Shown: positions 33,143 through 44,822, counted from the first letter of the stretch. The stretch: DNA of 64,000 nucleotides from Hexactinellida sp. DTS-2022 (GCA_028753945.1 JAPNXP010000006.1:1984001-2048000), one strand, 5' to 3'. Notes: generated by a model not told the origin, from the sequence alone. Translations and numbers: made by a program.

Positions 33143-34787
33143 TCAGTACAATGACAAAATAAATAGGCACAAAAGTAGCTTCGTAAACATAAATAATAAT
33201 AACCTAAATTTATTTAGTAAAGAAATCAAAAATAAAATAGAAATTAGGTACCGCTGGAACTAGTATAAGTACGCGGCTGGGTACTTTTCTATGTATGGGT
33301 CGACAGAGTCTGTTCATTAGGCATCACGCTGGTAGGGTTGTACGACTGTACGAGGCTTTTAGCGAACCTAGCACTTCCTTCCGATTCCCAATTCCTTGAA
33401 AGGTTCTTTACCAATGACGGTTATATTTCCTTTACTAGTGAATACCAATCCAAGTTGTGAGTTCACCTGCAAGTTCCGTAAACTTGGCACAGTCGACAAA
33501 GGATGTTCCTTGGCGTTTCATTCTGTGCTCTTGACATAAAATAATAACTATTCAAAAAGTAGGCTTATTTGTTAAAATAAATTAAATATATACTCAATTT
33601 ACCATGCTTGGGAGGCGCATGCGCAAGGTACTTGGGAGCCGCATACATAATGTACTTGGGAGGCGCATGCGCAAAGTACGCGTAATGTACTGAGGCGCAT
33701 GCGCAATGTACTTTTTAATATATGCATTTAGCAATTAATTGGAAGGGCCATTTTAAGCAGCCACAATCAAAAAGGTCAATCAAAGCAAAAGTTAAAATCC
33801 GGGTCTTCAATTCCATATATTTTCAGTGAGTACTGGACAACAATCGGGGTACAAATATGAGATTTTAGACAATTTCCTTAATAAGAAAGAAAGCATATCC
33901 TCCGATAAAAGCTAGAGGTTATCTTATGTATGAATTCAGGAAAAAACTTCAAAAGAGTGGCCACACACACATTGTGTGAAATGAAAGTTCTCAGGATGGC
34001 TGCGATAAAGATCATCTTCATGGGTTTCGAACTGCTGATAAATTCCATAAATGAATCTCTATCTAAATGGACATAATTTTTCCTATTATACAACTTGAGA
34101 ATATTCGCCTGTTTAAGTGCCCTCTCATTTTCCAGGACTTGACAAACCAATACATTGTAGTTTTACATTTGTTTGTATATTCCAAAATGGTGTTCAATAA
34201 GATCAATTTGTATAAATGATGACAATACTTAGTTAATTCCACATTCGCCGGTCAATATTCTACAAGTTTTAGCAGTGCAATACTTGAATGGTGAAACTTC
34301 GTGAAGGTTTGAACTGTTAATTTTCCTATTAACTTGTAAGCTTCCCCCACTAACCAACATAACTTGGGTAGCATTCAATTATATCTGGCATCATTATGTA
34401 ATCTCGGTCCTTGGGACGAACTCCCTTCCAAGAGTGTTGATTAATCAATCAATGTCTATATCTTTCGGTTTTCAAATATACAGCTGATTGAGAGATTCGC
34501 AGGAGTTCCACGATTATAAAACTTAAACTTGTCAATAATAATAATGTTTTGGACTGAAATGACTACTGCATTTGATGTCATATCGACAATATATACTATG
34601 TGGTACGTATCTAGGTTCCAAAATCCATCCTTGGAGATCTTAATGTTAGATGATTTAGTGATTATGTCATCTAATTTAAAGACAGTGAATTTTCTCTGTT
34701 CTTCTTCATACAAGTCAGCACTCTGTTTAATTGCCTATACAATTTCATACAACATATTAAAATACAAAACTTTTATATTTAGCACAA
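33143..34787 (-). other. Minus-strand open fragments, function unknown
   Basis: Two minus-strand frames stand out: 34150-33878 (90 codons) and 34713-34456 (85 codons, with DGFWNLDTYHIVYIVDMTSN and YNRGTPANLSIS). Their mixed composition looks more like coding than repeat sequence. They could be upstream parts of the decayed gene at 30470-33142, or the central region of a P-like element together with the THAP fragment at 37200-37693, from which 2.4 kb of insertions now separate them. I do not recognise a domain. Confidence 0.3.
33615..33704. promoter_or_regulatory. Three GCGCATGCGC palindromes (NRF1-like sites)
   Basis: GCGCATGCGC occurs at 33615-33624, 33663-33672 and 33695-33704, within repeats of the form GTACTTGGGAGGCGCATGCG. 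This is the core of the consensus bound by the animal factor NRF1. A degenerate fourth copy (GGGAGGAGCATGCGG) is at about 32967. The sites lie in an otherwise AT-rich tract and are part of a short tandem repeat, so their regulatory role is only a possibility. Confidence 0.4.
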
Positions 34788-35992
34788 CCAGGGACTACTT
34801 TAATATAGGGACTTCTTTAATATAGGGACTGTAAACTTCGTTTTACGGTAAAATTAGCTTAGGCCTAAAACAGTATTGTTACTTATTGATATCCCGTAAT
34901 CCGCTAATGCTAGGCACAGGAAATGTATTATTGTCGTATAAGAAGTCATATTTTGGGAGTTCAACGGTCATATTGGTTTATCGAAAATATTTGTGGAATG
35001 TAAGTTATGCGATTATCACACCTTTCCATTTATGGTAATATTGTTAAAGTCTCGAGATTAGTTAACTTTATCCATATGAAATTTATTATTGGCGAATGGG
35101 AAATGGGAATTCATATTTAGGGACTCAGTACATCACATTGATTTACCTAAGGCGTTCCCCTTAGCCTATATTATTATTTTGGCACTCTCCACAGGAGGAT
35201 TGCACCGACCCTATTTTGTAGTTTAGCTATTTCTTACCTATCAGATATCTGTCATTATGTTGTTTATTAAAAAATCTTGATAAGTTTCTTTCAAATCTAT
35301 ATTTAAATCAATGTTGTCCAATAAAATTCATTAAGTGGTGATGAGAAATGGATTTAGAACTACATATTCTGATAAAATTCAAAAAAAATTAATACTTTAT
35401 ACATTAATTTCCCATTAACTCTGCTGTTATTCAACAGACCGGCTAACTGGTTAATAAAATCTCTAACCGTTACAGATATCACAACAGTTAACTGGTTAAC
35501 CGAATCCAGCCTTGTTGTTTTTTAATAAACAACATAATGATAGATATCTGATAGGTAAGAATTAGCTAAGCTACAAAACAGGGTCGGGGCAATCCTCTTG
35601 TGCAGCTGTAGAGAGTGCCAAAATAATAATATAGGCTAGGGGGAACGCCTTAGGTAAATCAAAGTATCTACTGAGTCCCTAAATATGAATTCCCATTTCT
35701 CATTCGCCAATAATAAATTTCATATGTATAAAGTTAACTAATCTCGAGACCTTAACAATATTACCATAAATGGAAACGTGTGATAATCGCATAACTTACA
35801 TTCCACAAATATTTTCGATAAATCAATATGACCGTTGGACTCCCAAATATGACTTCCTATACGACAATAATACATTTCCTGTGTCTAGCATTAGCGGATA
35901 TCGGGATATCAATAAGTGACAATACTGGTTTAGGCCTACGCTGATTTACCGTAAAACGAAGTTTACAGTCCCTATATTAAAGAAGTCCCTGG
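34788..35992. mobile_element. Long-TIR element (CCAGGGAC family), copy 2
   Basis: It has the same inverted ends as 18442-19787, arms of roughly 500 bp, and a total length of 1205 bp. Flanks are CACAA on both sides (34783-34787 and 35993-35997). The left end carries a small duplication of CTTTAATATAGGGACT. The middle retains GGTTAACCGAATCC. Copy 1's extra tandem block in the right arm is absent here, so the two copies differ by that duplication. Confidence 0.87.
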
Positions 35993-36009
35993 CACAACTT
36001 GACATATAG

Positions 36010-36933
36010 TCTGGTCGTTGGAAGGTTGAACCTATAAAAATTCATACAAAGCGTATTTTAGTATCATTAGAAGCGGAATTTTTCGTAGAACAACATATCC
36101 AAAATCCGCTAAAATCAGTTTGGGGAAAGTTTTTTACACGGGTGGCAGTGTCGGCCCTTTCATAGAAAATCGCCGACATTTTCGTAACTAACTTTCTCAA
36201 ATCAATTCTAATCAACTTATAATCATCATATTTGTACTCCGCGTAAAATTTCCAGCAATTTGATATATCACATGACAACATTTGGAGGATTTTTTCCATA
36301 GCAACGCTGGAATGTATCAAAAATATGTCAGGAATGTGCAAACATTCCATTCTCAAATTGTGTGCCTATCCAATCTAGTGACCCCTCGTTCAACTCCACT
36401 AGTATAATTATACACATATCGACCCTCTAAAATCGGATTTGACGAGATTAATCGAGATAAACCTAAAATTGAAGATTTTCAGCTAAATCTCGTCAAATCC
36501 CATTTTAAAGGGTCGATATGTGTATAATTATACTAGTGGAGTTGAACGAGGGGTCACTAGATTGGATAGGCACACAATTTGAGAATGGAATGTTCGCACA
36601 TTCCTGACATTTTTGATACCTTCCAGCGTTGCTATGGAAAAAATCCTCCAAATGATGTCATGTGATATATCAAATTGCTGGAAATTTTACGCGGAGTACA
36701 AATATGATGATTATAAGTTGATTAGAATTGATTTGAGAAAGGTAGTTACGAAAATGTCAGCGATTTACTATGAAATGGCCGACACTGCCACCCGTGTAAA
36801 AATTTTTCCCCAAACGGATTTTAGCGGATTTTGGATATGTTATTCTACGAAAAATTCCGCTTCTAAAGATACTAAATACGCTTTGTATGAATTTTTTCTA
36901 GGTATGACCCATTTTGGGTTTTCAACGACCAGA
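36010..36933. repeat. Giant palindrome, arms ~440 bp
   Basis: The left arm (36010-36448) and right arm (36487-36933) are reverse complements with few mismatches. Examples are TCTGGTCGTTG against CAACGACCAGA at the outer ends and GACGAGAT against ATCTCGTC at the centre. The loop is about 38 bp. The same ~100-codon open frame can be read outward-in from both arms (minus strand 36356-36042, plus strand 36613-36957); this follows from symmetry and is not evidence of a gene. Confidence 0.95.
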
Positions 36934-36938
36934 TTAAT

Positions 36939-37200
36939 ACCGTATTTACTCGAATAGTAGCCTAGGCGATTATTGTTTTTTTACTCCATTTTTGGACCAA
37001 TAATTTTGAGCAATTTTCTAGAATATCAAATTTTATTACAATTTAATTATGATAATCGGTTGATAATCTTATTGTGAGTTATATTAGATATAAATGTTTA
37101 CTCCGGGTAGCAGTAATAAATTTTTATTTGCTACTTTAGGGGGCGATTATTGGGGGTAGGTGATTATTCGAATAGAGGCTACTATTCGAATAAATACGGT
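36939..37200. mobile_element. TIR MITE, ~262 bp (ACCGTATTTACTCGAATAG ends)
   Basis: It starts ACCGTATTTACTCGAATAG and then TAGCC; it ends GGCTACTATTCGAATAAATACGGT. GGCGATTATT occurs near both ends. It abuts the giant palindrome on the left (5 bp away). It separates the THAP fragment on the right from the elements on the left. TA occurs on both sides. Confidence 0.82.
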
Positions 37201-37693
37201 ACTTGGATCTGTACATCATGCTCCTTTTGTCTTTACCAATTCGCTGATACTTGATAGTGTGGTCATTAAGACGATCAGTGCCACCTGGAAGGTATTTAGC
37301 TACTGCGCCTTTCTTCAATGTTACTTTATTGGTCGTATCTTCGTTTGGCCGTCAATGTCCTGATAAATTTGTGTGTCAAATATTATCATCAGGATCAAAG
37401 TGTTTAGCACTAACAAAAATGTTTTCAGTGTGTGAAGATCTAGCATATAATTACACATAAATACGTAATGTTTAATTGAAGTATGTAAGTGATGTGATCT
37501 TAAAAGGAAAACTGGTTAAGTAATTTATTAAGCTTGTCCAACTATTTAAGTCATGCTCACCATCTCTATGCAGAATACGTTTCCACTTATGGACGATGTC
37601 TTGCGGCCCAGAAGGAATGTGAAATACTGCAACATCACTATGATCAATATAGTATCCATTAGCACATCTGGGTGCAGAACAAGAGTTGGGCAT
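37200..37693 (-). pseudogene. THAP-domain gene fragment
   Basis: On the minus strand from ATG 37693, the protein starts MPNSCSAPRC and continues with VAVFHIPSGPQDIVHKWKRI. This is the first half of a THAP zinc finger (C5, C10, conserved Pro and Trp). After a probable short intron (acceptor AG at about 37442), a second piece reads ENIFVSAKHFDPDDN and then LKKGAVAKYLP. This is the second half, with the conserved HF and the AVP-like motif. The third zinc ligand, normally Cys three residues before that His, is Ser here, and a stop follows the DDN, so the finger is inactive. THAP domains occur in P-element transposases and host DNA-binding proteins. The rest of the gene has been separated by the MITE, the palindrome and the long-TIR element to the left. 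Confidence 0.68.
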
Positions 37694-37789
37694 GAGTCCA
37701 GGTTATAAATAAACAAGGAGCTAGCATCATAGGCAAAGTATGATTGAATTAAATAGAAATTGTAATTAGAATAGCTAATATTTACGGTT

Positions 37790-37905
37790 TGCGGAAATTT
37801 CGTCTCAGTAAATTTCGTCTCAGGAATTTCGTATCCAGAAATTTGGTCTCGGAAATTTGGTCTCTTGCAATTTTCGTATCCAGAATTTTTGTATCCAGAA
37901 TATTC
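37790..37905. repeat. Minisatellite of AATTTCGTCTCAG/GTATCCAGAA units
   Basis: About seven irregular units of 14-17 bp (AAATTTCGTCTCAGG, ATTTTCGTATCCAG) occur in a row. They fade into AT-rich sequence on the right. Confidence 0.7.
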
Positions 37906-38160
37906 TTTTCACTGATGTTCGTTTACATACAGATAATTTCGTTATATTTACCAATGATATTCTCACGGGCTTCTTATTTCGTAAGATAACAATTATATAG
38001 GTGTTGCATCAAAATATTCATTGTTGTTTAAATGATTATGGCAGCCTCACAATCTTGACAGAAATACACAAACTGAAACACCACCTATAGTGTATGTAAT
38101 ACAAAACCATTAACAGTATCAGTCAGTATCAGTCAGATATTGAATTCGGTTTGAGTATAA

Positions 38161-38545
38161 AGATGCTACCAAGCCTTGCATTTGTTCCTGAACAAGTGGT
38201 TGTTAATTGTTTCAATAATATTATGCCAGATTTCCTTCGTCAGCACTGAACGTAGCAAAGTACTTCGAGGATACTTATATTGGAGAACTGCTCCCAGATC
38301 AAAGTAGGAGACTTCCACAATTCCCAATCAGAACAAGGAGAACTCGCTCGCACAAATAATGCTGTCGAGGGTTGGCACAATGCATTCCAAACCAGCATAG
38401 CTTTTTCTAACCCAATAACCTCTAAATTATTTAATGTATTACAGAGAGAGCGGTCCCTTCAGGAAGCAACATTGGTGAAGTGGGAGGCTGGGCAGATGAA
38501 GTTAGCCAGTAAAAATCAATGGAACATAATACACGTATCCAAACA
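38161..38545 (+). pseudogene. C-terminal remnant of a MULE transposase
   Basis: The plus strand gives LAFVPEQVV and VAKYFEDTYIGEL, and then, in another frame, LARTNNAVEGWHNAFQ and further LQRERSLQEATLVKWEAGQ. The YFEDTYIG and RTNNAVEGWHN motifs are the conserved C-terminal part of animal MULE transposases. The second includes the third catalytic acidic residue. A stop and at least one frameshift separate the pieces. The open frame 38280-38750 runs on into non-coding repeat after about 38545. No catalytic Asp region, FLYWCH finger or TIR is nearby, so this is a fragment of a different, longer-dead MULE than the one at 8790-11496. Confidence 0.75.
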
Positions 38546-38649
38546 ATGGTTTCAGATTTCGCAAATCGGGATACCGCTACCTATCTTAAATTGCACAGTG
38601 GCCCAGAGTGGCGATTATCTTCGAATAGGCATTTTACACATCCTAGGTA

Positions 38650-38985
38650 GTAGGTACATAGAATGTATTATTTGGGTATGGGTTATCGACCCTAAGAAAG
38701 CGATTGGTGTAATCAAAATTGCTGTATGTCTTCAATTTTTTAAATTATGACGTCATCATATTCAAACAAAATCTCATTTCGTCTCTATAATTGGCTCTAA
38801 ATGGACAATATACACATATAATGTATTATTTGGGTATAGGTTATCATTCCTAATGAAGAGATTGGTACAATCAAATTCTTGTATGGCTTCAATATCTGTA
38901 ATTATAGCGTCATCAAATTTGAAAAAATTGTCTTTCATATCTACAATGTCATTTATCTTGATGATAGAGTACCGAGTACTGCAAA
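38650..38985 (+). repeat. Tandem duplication of a ~165-bp unit
   Basis: AATGTATTATTTGGGTATRG then GTTATC occurs at about 38661 and 38820, followed in both by GATTGGT and TAATCAAA/ACAATCAAA, TATG-CTTCAAT and GCGTCATCA-like blocks. Two diverged copies are present. Confidence 0.72.
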
Positions 38986-41209
38986 AGGTCTAGCGGATGG
39001 AATATGGTGAATTAAGTTTATTTGGTTTCCACATAATATTGTTGTTTAAACTTATAATGGATTTAGGATGGCGTTAATATTAAACCCAAATAACAAAAAT
39101 GACCTTGTGAGCTCAGGATAACCTCTTGTTTGTTGATAAAGTCTTGGTTATCAACACTAAGTTCATTATAATGCGAACAACAGTATGGGAGAGTAGTACA
39201 CAGTGTGAACCATTGGGTGATAGGTCAAATTTTGACATAGCTAAATGCTAAATATGATGCATACATTCGATTCTACAATATTTAAAGATTATAAAAATGT
39301 TATTTTCATTTGCCTGGCCAAATATATCATGCTTATCAATGACTCAATGTTATGCATAGAATTGGAAAATTATATTTCTGAAGAAACACAAATTTCGATT
39401 TTTAGCCTACACTACTCAATTTAATTATTCTTGGTTATTTGGTTCTTATACATTATTTGATAGATTTTAACTAGTTTTCAAACCGAACTAACAATGTGTT
39501 TATTATTTATTGATTTTTCTTTCGGGTTATTTAATAATAACTCCCTTCATTGTGGCAAATATTCAAACCACCCGATTTTATAATGCAAACAATTGCGATA
39601 TGAATAGTTTGTGTTTTTATATTGTCTATTTATCTAAGCTTCAAATTAAATATTTCTACGCCCGCCCAAAGTAGCACAAATGTATTTTGAGCTGAACTAA
39701 AATTGGGTCCAAATATCGCACTGCTTTTTTAAAAAAATCTTATTTTGAACATTCATCACAATTTACTAATTTCCTTCCTACTTGTTAACAAATAATGCTT
39801 TAAAATAATATTAATTTATTTTGTTTTAATAACTATTGTAACCTGTAGTAGCTCTTCAAATTTTACAATATGAGTGAATCTGTTTATAATAGCTAACGAC
39901 GGAATTATCACTATATTTCTACATAATATATAGAGTGATCCATATTTGATCATTCTTGACCCATATTAAAAATTTTCAAAATTACTACATTATGATGTCA
40001 TTTTAACATATTTCTAGTTGAGTTCGAAAAACATAATTTTGGATTCTACTTAGTCGATTTCTACCCCTATTATGCAACTTTTATGCGTACCATTAACGTA
40101 ATACCTATTACCCCATAATCGCCATTTTTCCACACTGTATTATTGTGTCAGAATTCCTTACTTCAATCGGAATTCCTATGAATCAGCCGCACCTCATCAT
40201 CCATGTTGATTTCAGACCGATGTACAGCTACCCTATTATTTCCTCGTAATTTGAGATCATCTGCGAACAATGTACGCCGGAGAGTTGTGGATACTTAGTT
40301 TTGTCAATCTACAAGGAGTCAATAAAAACGAAGATTTTATACAGCGATAATCGTGGGCAGATATGAGATTAAATTCCCCTATTGATTATCTCTATGCAAC
40401 CATTTGCACTACTAGAGTCGAAGTCGTCATTGGAGCAAAGTAATAAGAGATAAGTAACAAGAGTCTTATGAGATAAACCTTCATTCTAAACAACTGTATC
40501 TAGATGTGATTTGAGGGATTAGAGACGATTCCTCAATGCTTTAGATCACCATTATATTTTCTTTGTGTAATGTTGAGGTCATCTTCAAAGCGTATGGTAG
40601 AAGTGAAGCTCAGCTTAGGCTTATTCGATATGACAAAAGTACATATAATTCCTAGTATCAATGTCCGAGTTTTTGTGGAATATGTCACTCTCTTTCTGGA
40701 TATCAGTAAACTCCATCCTAGAGAAATTTAAATCAGTTTGTAAGAAGCAGAAAGGTGAAATATATTGGTCGGTAATTGAGCGGGAACTATGTGACTTGTG
40801 TACGCAGAAAAACTGAAAAGCTTCAGAATTATTCATATTCTAAATAAACAATAAAATTACCTACTAATTGTTGATTAAATTAGATCATTTTCATAATACA
40901 GCTAAGCAACCACAATCTTTTCAATTCTAGTGACCCAGTAAGTTCGAGGTAACTAAACTAAGTTATCGGGAAATTTCGGGGATTTAGAATTGACTTTATT
41001 AAATGGAGAATTTAAATCCGATCATATAAAACTTACGTAATAACTTGATAGAACGCGACGTGTAAAGTTTTGAGGCTAGTAAGTCCAATAACGGATGAGA
41101 TTTCTAATAATATATTTAGTAAATTATTGAACGTGATTATTTATGTTTTATTATATCTAGGATTAAATACTCACTATAGTATGAAACTAATCTCTAATAG
41201 AAACAAAAA
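38986..41209. other. AT-rich stretch, no supported gene
   Basis: Nothing is recognised in about 2.2 kb. A minus-strand frame at 40836-40621 (71 codons, with FSRMEFTDIQKESDIFHK) has no known motif. Confidence 0.4.
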
Positions 41210-41330
41210 AAATCCAAAATTGCAGCCTGTGCCGACGCATATTCCTTTGGTGGCACTATATTTTGGTGGTGATTTATTGATAGTGCCTCCAAAGGAACAT
41301 GCTGTCGGCACAAGCTGCAATTTTGGATTT
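41210..41330. repeat. R1-associated 120-bp foldback, best copy
   Basis: AAATCCAAAATTGCAGC then TGTGCCGAC pairs with GTCGGCACA and GCTGCAATTTTGGATTT; both arms continue through TCCTTTGGTGGCACTA and TAGTGCCTCCAAAGGA. Arms are about 48 bp and the loop about 24 bp. Copies: 45717-45836, 46821-46947, 49833-49957, and half at 15048-15092. Confidence 0.92.
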
Positions 41331-42649
41331 GTTTTTCGCCTAGTCATCATCACTATGAAGGTGTTAAATTATTTCAGAAAGGTGTTTCAGTAGGCAACGA
41401 CCCTTAGAGTGGTGCAAGTTTCCATTTAGCTCACTTCATTTGAGAGATATTCAAGTTTCAGTAGAATATAATATGTGATGACTCAGCATTTTTAAAGTGC
41501 GTGTTGGGTATTCACCCAACTCCAACCAACCCATGCGAATTATTTAATTCACAAAATTGTAAAAATGCATTTTTTTGACGATGTCATCATCACCTCAAGG
41601 TGTCAAGACCCACTTGTATAGGTGGTACCTGGCATAAGGACCAATTGATAAATTGAAAGTTTGTTTCTATCTTGTATCATCTCTGAGATTAATGAAATTT
41701 AGCTAATTTGTATAAATATTTAATTAATAAATTAATAATTTAACACCATTATTATGTACAGCAAAATAAATAAAGTTCAATTATTTGCACTTATTATTAA
41801 TTTAAATCGAATTTCACTATCATATTTGAATTCAGCGCACTCGATAACCCCAATAATCCAATTGGAAAATTCTATAAGTTAAATACAAAAGGAATTAATT
41901 ATAATAAATTACGTCAGTACATTAATTGTGCAAAGAGAATATTCTCGCCGAAATAAATATAATCACTTAATCTGTCGTTGTTGTGGAATGTAAAATCTTA
42001 ACGGTTCTATCATAAACCATCTTTAGTTTAATGCCATTCATTCATTACTTATTGATAATAAATTAAATTATTAGTTATTTATTTTAGCAATGTTATCCAC
42101 GGTGAGTTGAGTAGAGTCAACAAATTCCTTATATAAATTAATATAATTTAATCCATTGTATAGTAATGCTACAATTAAATAGAAGCCAGCTGGAATTTAT
42201 AAGTTGAATCAATTTAATTATCGCAAGTTGAATCAATAGAGTAGGATTTAACAAGTTAAATCAATATAATTATTACAAGTTGAAACAATGGAATTAGATT
42301 TAACACTTTTACTGAAATTGAAGTGTGAGTAAACAAAGAAATTTAAACCCCCATTTATGGCAGAAATTAAACCATTTATTGAAAATTTTCTTCACCCATC
42401 AGACGCAGAATTTTATGGTGAATCCAAATATGAAATAAAATTTGCGGGTTTAGTAAAACAATTTTTGAGTTATGGACCAGACAAAATTTGAAAGGTGTTA
42501 AAGATGTGTCAAAAATTTCTTAATCATAAATCGTTGCCCCAGGTGCAAATTTGACGGTCCCATCGCACCTACATGCAAAGTTTAAGCCCATCAACTATAA
42601 AGCTCTGGCCAGGGCACCGTCTACGGAGAAAAATAAAATAAAAATAATA

Positions 42650-42843
42650 ATAAAGGCAGTGATTCCAATACTGGGCCACTATACTATAGTATAGTCGGCA
42701 CAGTAAAAATAATAAAGGCAGTGATTCTAATACTGGGCCACTATACTATAGTATAGTCGGCACAGTAAAAATAATAATAATAATAAAGGCAGTGATTCCA
42801 ATACTGGGCCACTATACTATAGTATAGTCGGCACAGTAAAAAG
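42650..42843. repeat. 62-bp tandem array with a CTATACTATAGTATAG palindrome
   Basis: Three nearly identical units each contain AAAGGCAGTGATTCCAATAC, GGGCCACTATACTATAGTAT and AGTCGGCACAGTAAAAAT. CTATACTATAGTATAG is a perfect 16-bp palindrome. Diverged arrays of the same unit are at 12750-13045, 15300-15460, 44440-44510, 49160-49203 plus 49772-49825, and 55558-55710. Confidence 0.95.
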
Positions 42844-43440
42844 CACTATTTAGAATGCACAAGTTGTATTTATTTTAAGAATTCAGCATGATAATACACA
42901 ATGAACTTTTGTGGTTTTAATAAACCCTTTCCGAACAATCAATTTATTCACACTAGACGAATTCCAATTGTAGCTATACAAAGTGAGGTATTACAGCTAT
43001 TATTATATTTTTGAAGTAATAGGATATTGAGCTTTCAGTTTACCATTAACTGTTACGATAATTGAAATAAAAAATTGGTATACTTGCAGGTGGTGTGCCA
43101 CTATAATGTACTAAAGGCTAATTTTTTTGATTGTCCATGTTCTCTATTTGTCAACCTGGATCCATTTTCCCTATTGTGGACTATTCGAGAGAAAATACTG
43201 TAATTAGTAATTTATACTAATTTTGGCTACAATCAGACTTATCAGAGGGTCCGGATGGATTACGGATTACGGATTTTCCGGTTTCCAAATCCATCAAATC
43301 CATTCCACCATCCCTAAATTACGGAATTTTAACGGAATTTTATTTTAAAACCATAATACAGTCTAAATTCGTTCTATCGATGTGCTTGGGAACTGGAAAT
43401 TCCTTTATAATATCCGTGTATTTGTTTAAGCGGATGTAAT

Positions 43441-43790
43441 CAGGGTTGATAAAATCATGATTTAAAAAAAAAATCCAAAAAATCCGATTTTTTTGATTAA
43501 ATCAAAATTTTGATTTTAATTGTTTTTTTTTGCAATCTATATCACACTGGCGTATATTATTTGGCTAATAGGTTAATTACATTGTTATTGACTCATTATC
43601 AATGTAATTTGATTCATTATCAATGTATTTCTTTTCTTTTTTCGCAAAAAACAATAGACATAAAAAATCTTATTTAAATCAAAAAAGTTTGATTTAAATC
43701 AAAAAAGTCCGACTTTATTGATTTATATCAGACTTCTTTGATTAAAATCAGATTTTTGATTTAAATCATGATTTAAATCAAACAACCCTG
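43441..43790. mobile_element. hAT element with TTTAAATCA arrays, 350 bp
   Basis: It begins CAGGGTTGATAAAATCATG and ends ATTTAAATCAAACAACCCTG. The flanks are ATG-TAAT on the left and ATGATAAT on the right (one base missing on the left). Both sides are arrays of GATTTAAATCAAA-type units. Confidence 0.75.
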
Positions 43791-43844
43791 ATGATAATTA
43801 ATACATTTAGTGCTCTGGGGGGATAATTTCAATTTCGTTGTAAG

Positions 43845-43895
43845 CGGGTTTTTCTTTATATCCTACTTTGTTATAATGGGAGTTTTCTGTGGTAC
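43845..43895. mobile_element. Right-end fragment of a CAGTCAACTCCC-type Tigger MITE
   Basis: TTCGTTGTAAGCGG and GTTATAATGGGAGTTTTCTG match the right end of 22162-22559. The left part is missing. Confidence 0.65.
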
Positions 43896-43934
43896 ATGTA
43901 TTATGAATTTTGGATTGAGAATTTATTTGTAATA

Positions 43935-44337
43935 TACCTTATTATAGGAATTTAACGCACCATAAAATTGACGCGAATTTCTCCAAATCGCGTTAATTTC
44001 CTTCACGATAATTTCATGGAGCGTTAATTTCCATGACCTTAATTTCCTGCTATTTAGCAAAATAATACAATTGATGGACAAACTTCCGAGCTACATATTT
44101 TCAGATGTGCAACTAGGTTGAAAGGATATACCATGTCTATCAAGTAGATTGGAAGCCTATTTGGGCACAATAATAGTATTCAATCAGGAGATTAATGATC
44201 CTGAAATTTTTTTATAAAATTTATTCGCGTTAATTTAATGTATTTGAAAATTTTCAGCTCCAATTCGCGTTAATTTCATGGAGCGTAAATTTCCTTCCCG
44301 TTAATTTAATGGTGCGTTAATTTCCTTTAGTAAGGTA
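43935..44337. mobile_element. TIR MITE, ~400 bp (TACCTTA ends)
   Basis: It starts TACCTTATTATAGGAATTTA and then ACGCACCAT; it ends ATGGTGCGTTAATTTCC and then TTTAGTAAGGTA. The inverted repeat is about 40 bp. GCGTTAATTTCCTT and GGAGCGTTAATTTCC units recur inside both arms. The superfamily is not recognised; TA-rich flanks hide the TSD. Confidence 0.78.
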
Positions 44338-44822
44338 ATTATAAATATGACACCTACTAGAAAGATTTCTAGACAAACCATTTGGATCTTGAAATCTGAG
44401 GTATACGCAAATCCTTATGGAATTAGAAGTCCGTATTGTTTTTACTGTGCCGACTATACTATACTATAGTGGCCCAGTTCTAATCATACTGCCTTGGTAT
44501 ATTATAATTTGAATGGTCCGTAGATCCTCCACAGAACAGATTTTTATTAACTAAGAACTGAAATTTTCAGGACAAGTGTCTCATTGGTTACAGATCTGAT
44601 GTGCATCTAGGGTCACGCTTTTTGATTAGATTTTTGGACCTATTCAATCTCACGAAAGGAACAATAAATAGTGCCCGAATATTCGATTTATTTTATATGC
44701 ATTCAATAGATAATTTAATTCTACACCATGTCAATGTTCACGAATTTTCAAATTGGGCTTAGTTTGTGCCACAATTGAGTTGCAAATTTCCTTTGTTTAT
44801 TAACACTTCAGTTTAATTGAAT

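Larger units (their letters stand above)
41210..42845 (-). repeat. R1 dispersed repeat, copy B
   Basis: In the reverse order of copy A: the 120-bp foldback (41210-41330); AACCAACCCATGCG (41535); GATGTCATCATCACCTCAAG (41580); GTTTCTATCTTGTATCATC (41665); CAAGTTGAATCAATA (42225); CCCCCATTTATGGCAGAAAT (42350); CAGGTGCAAATTTGACGGTC (42540); and a perfect 3-unit palindromic array (42650-42843). No protein is encoded. Confidence 0.75.

Noticed and set aside
36042-36957. Pair of ~100-codon proteins with nearly the same sequence on opposite strands
   Set aside because: They come from the two arms of one palindrome. Symmetry explains the match, and no domain is visible.
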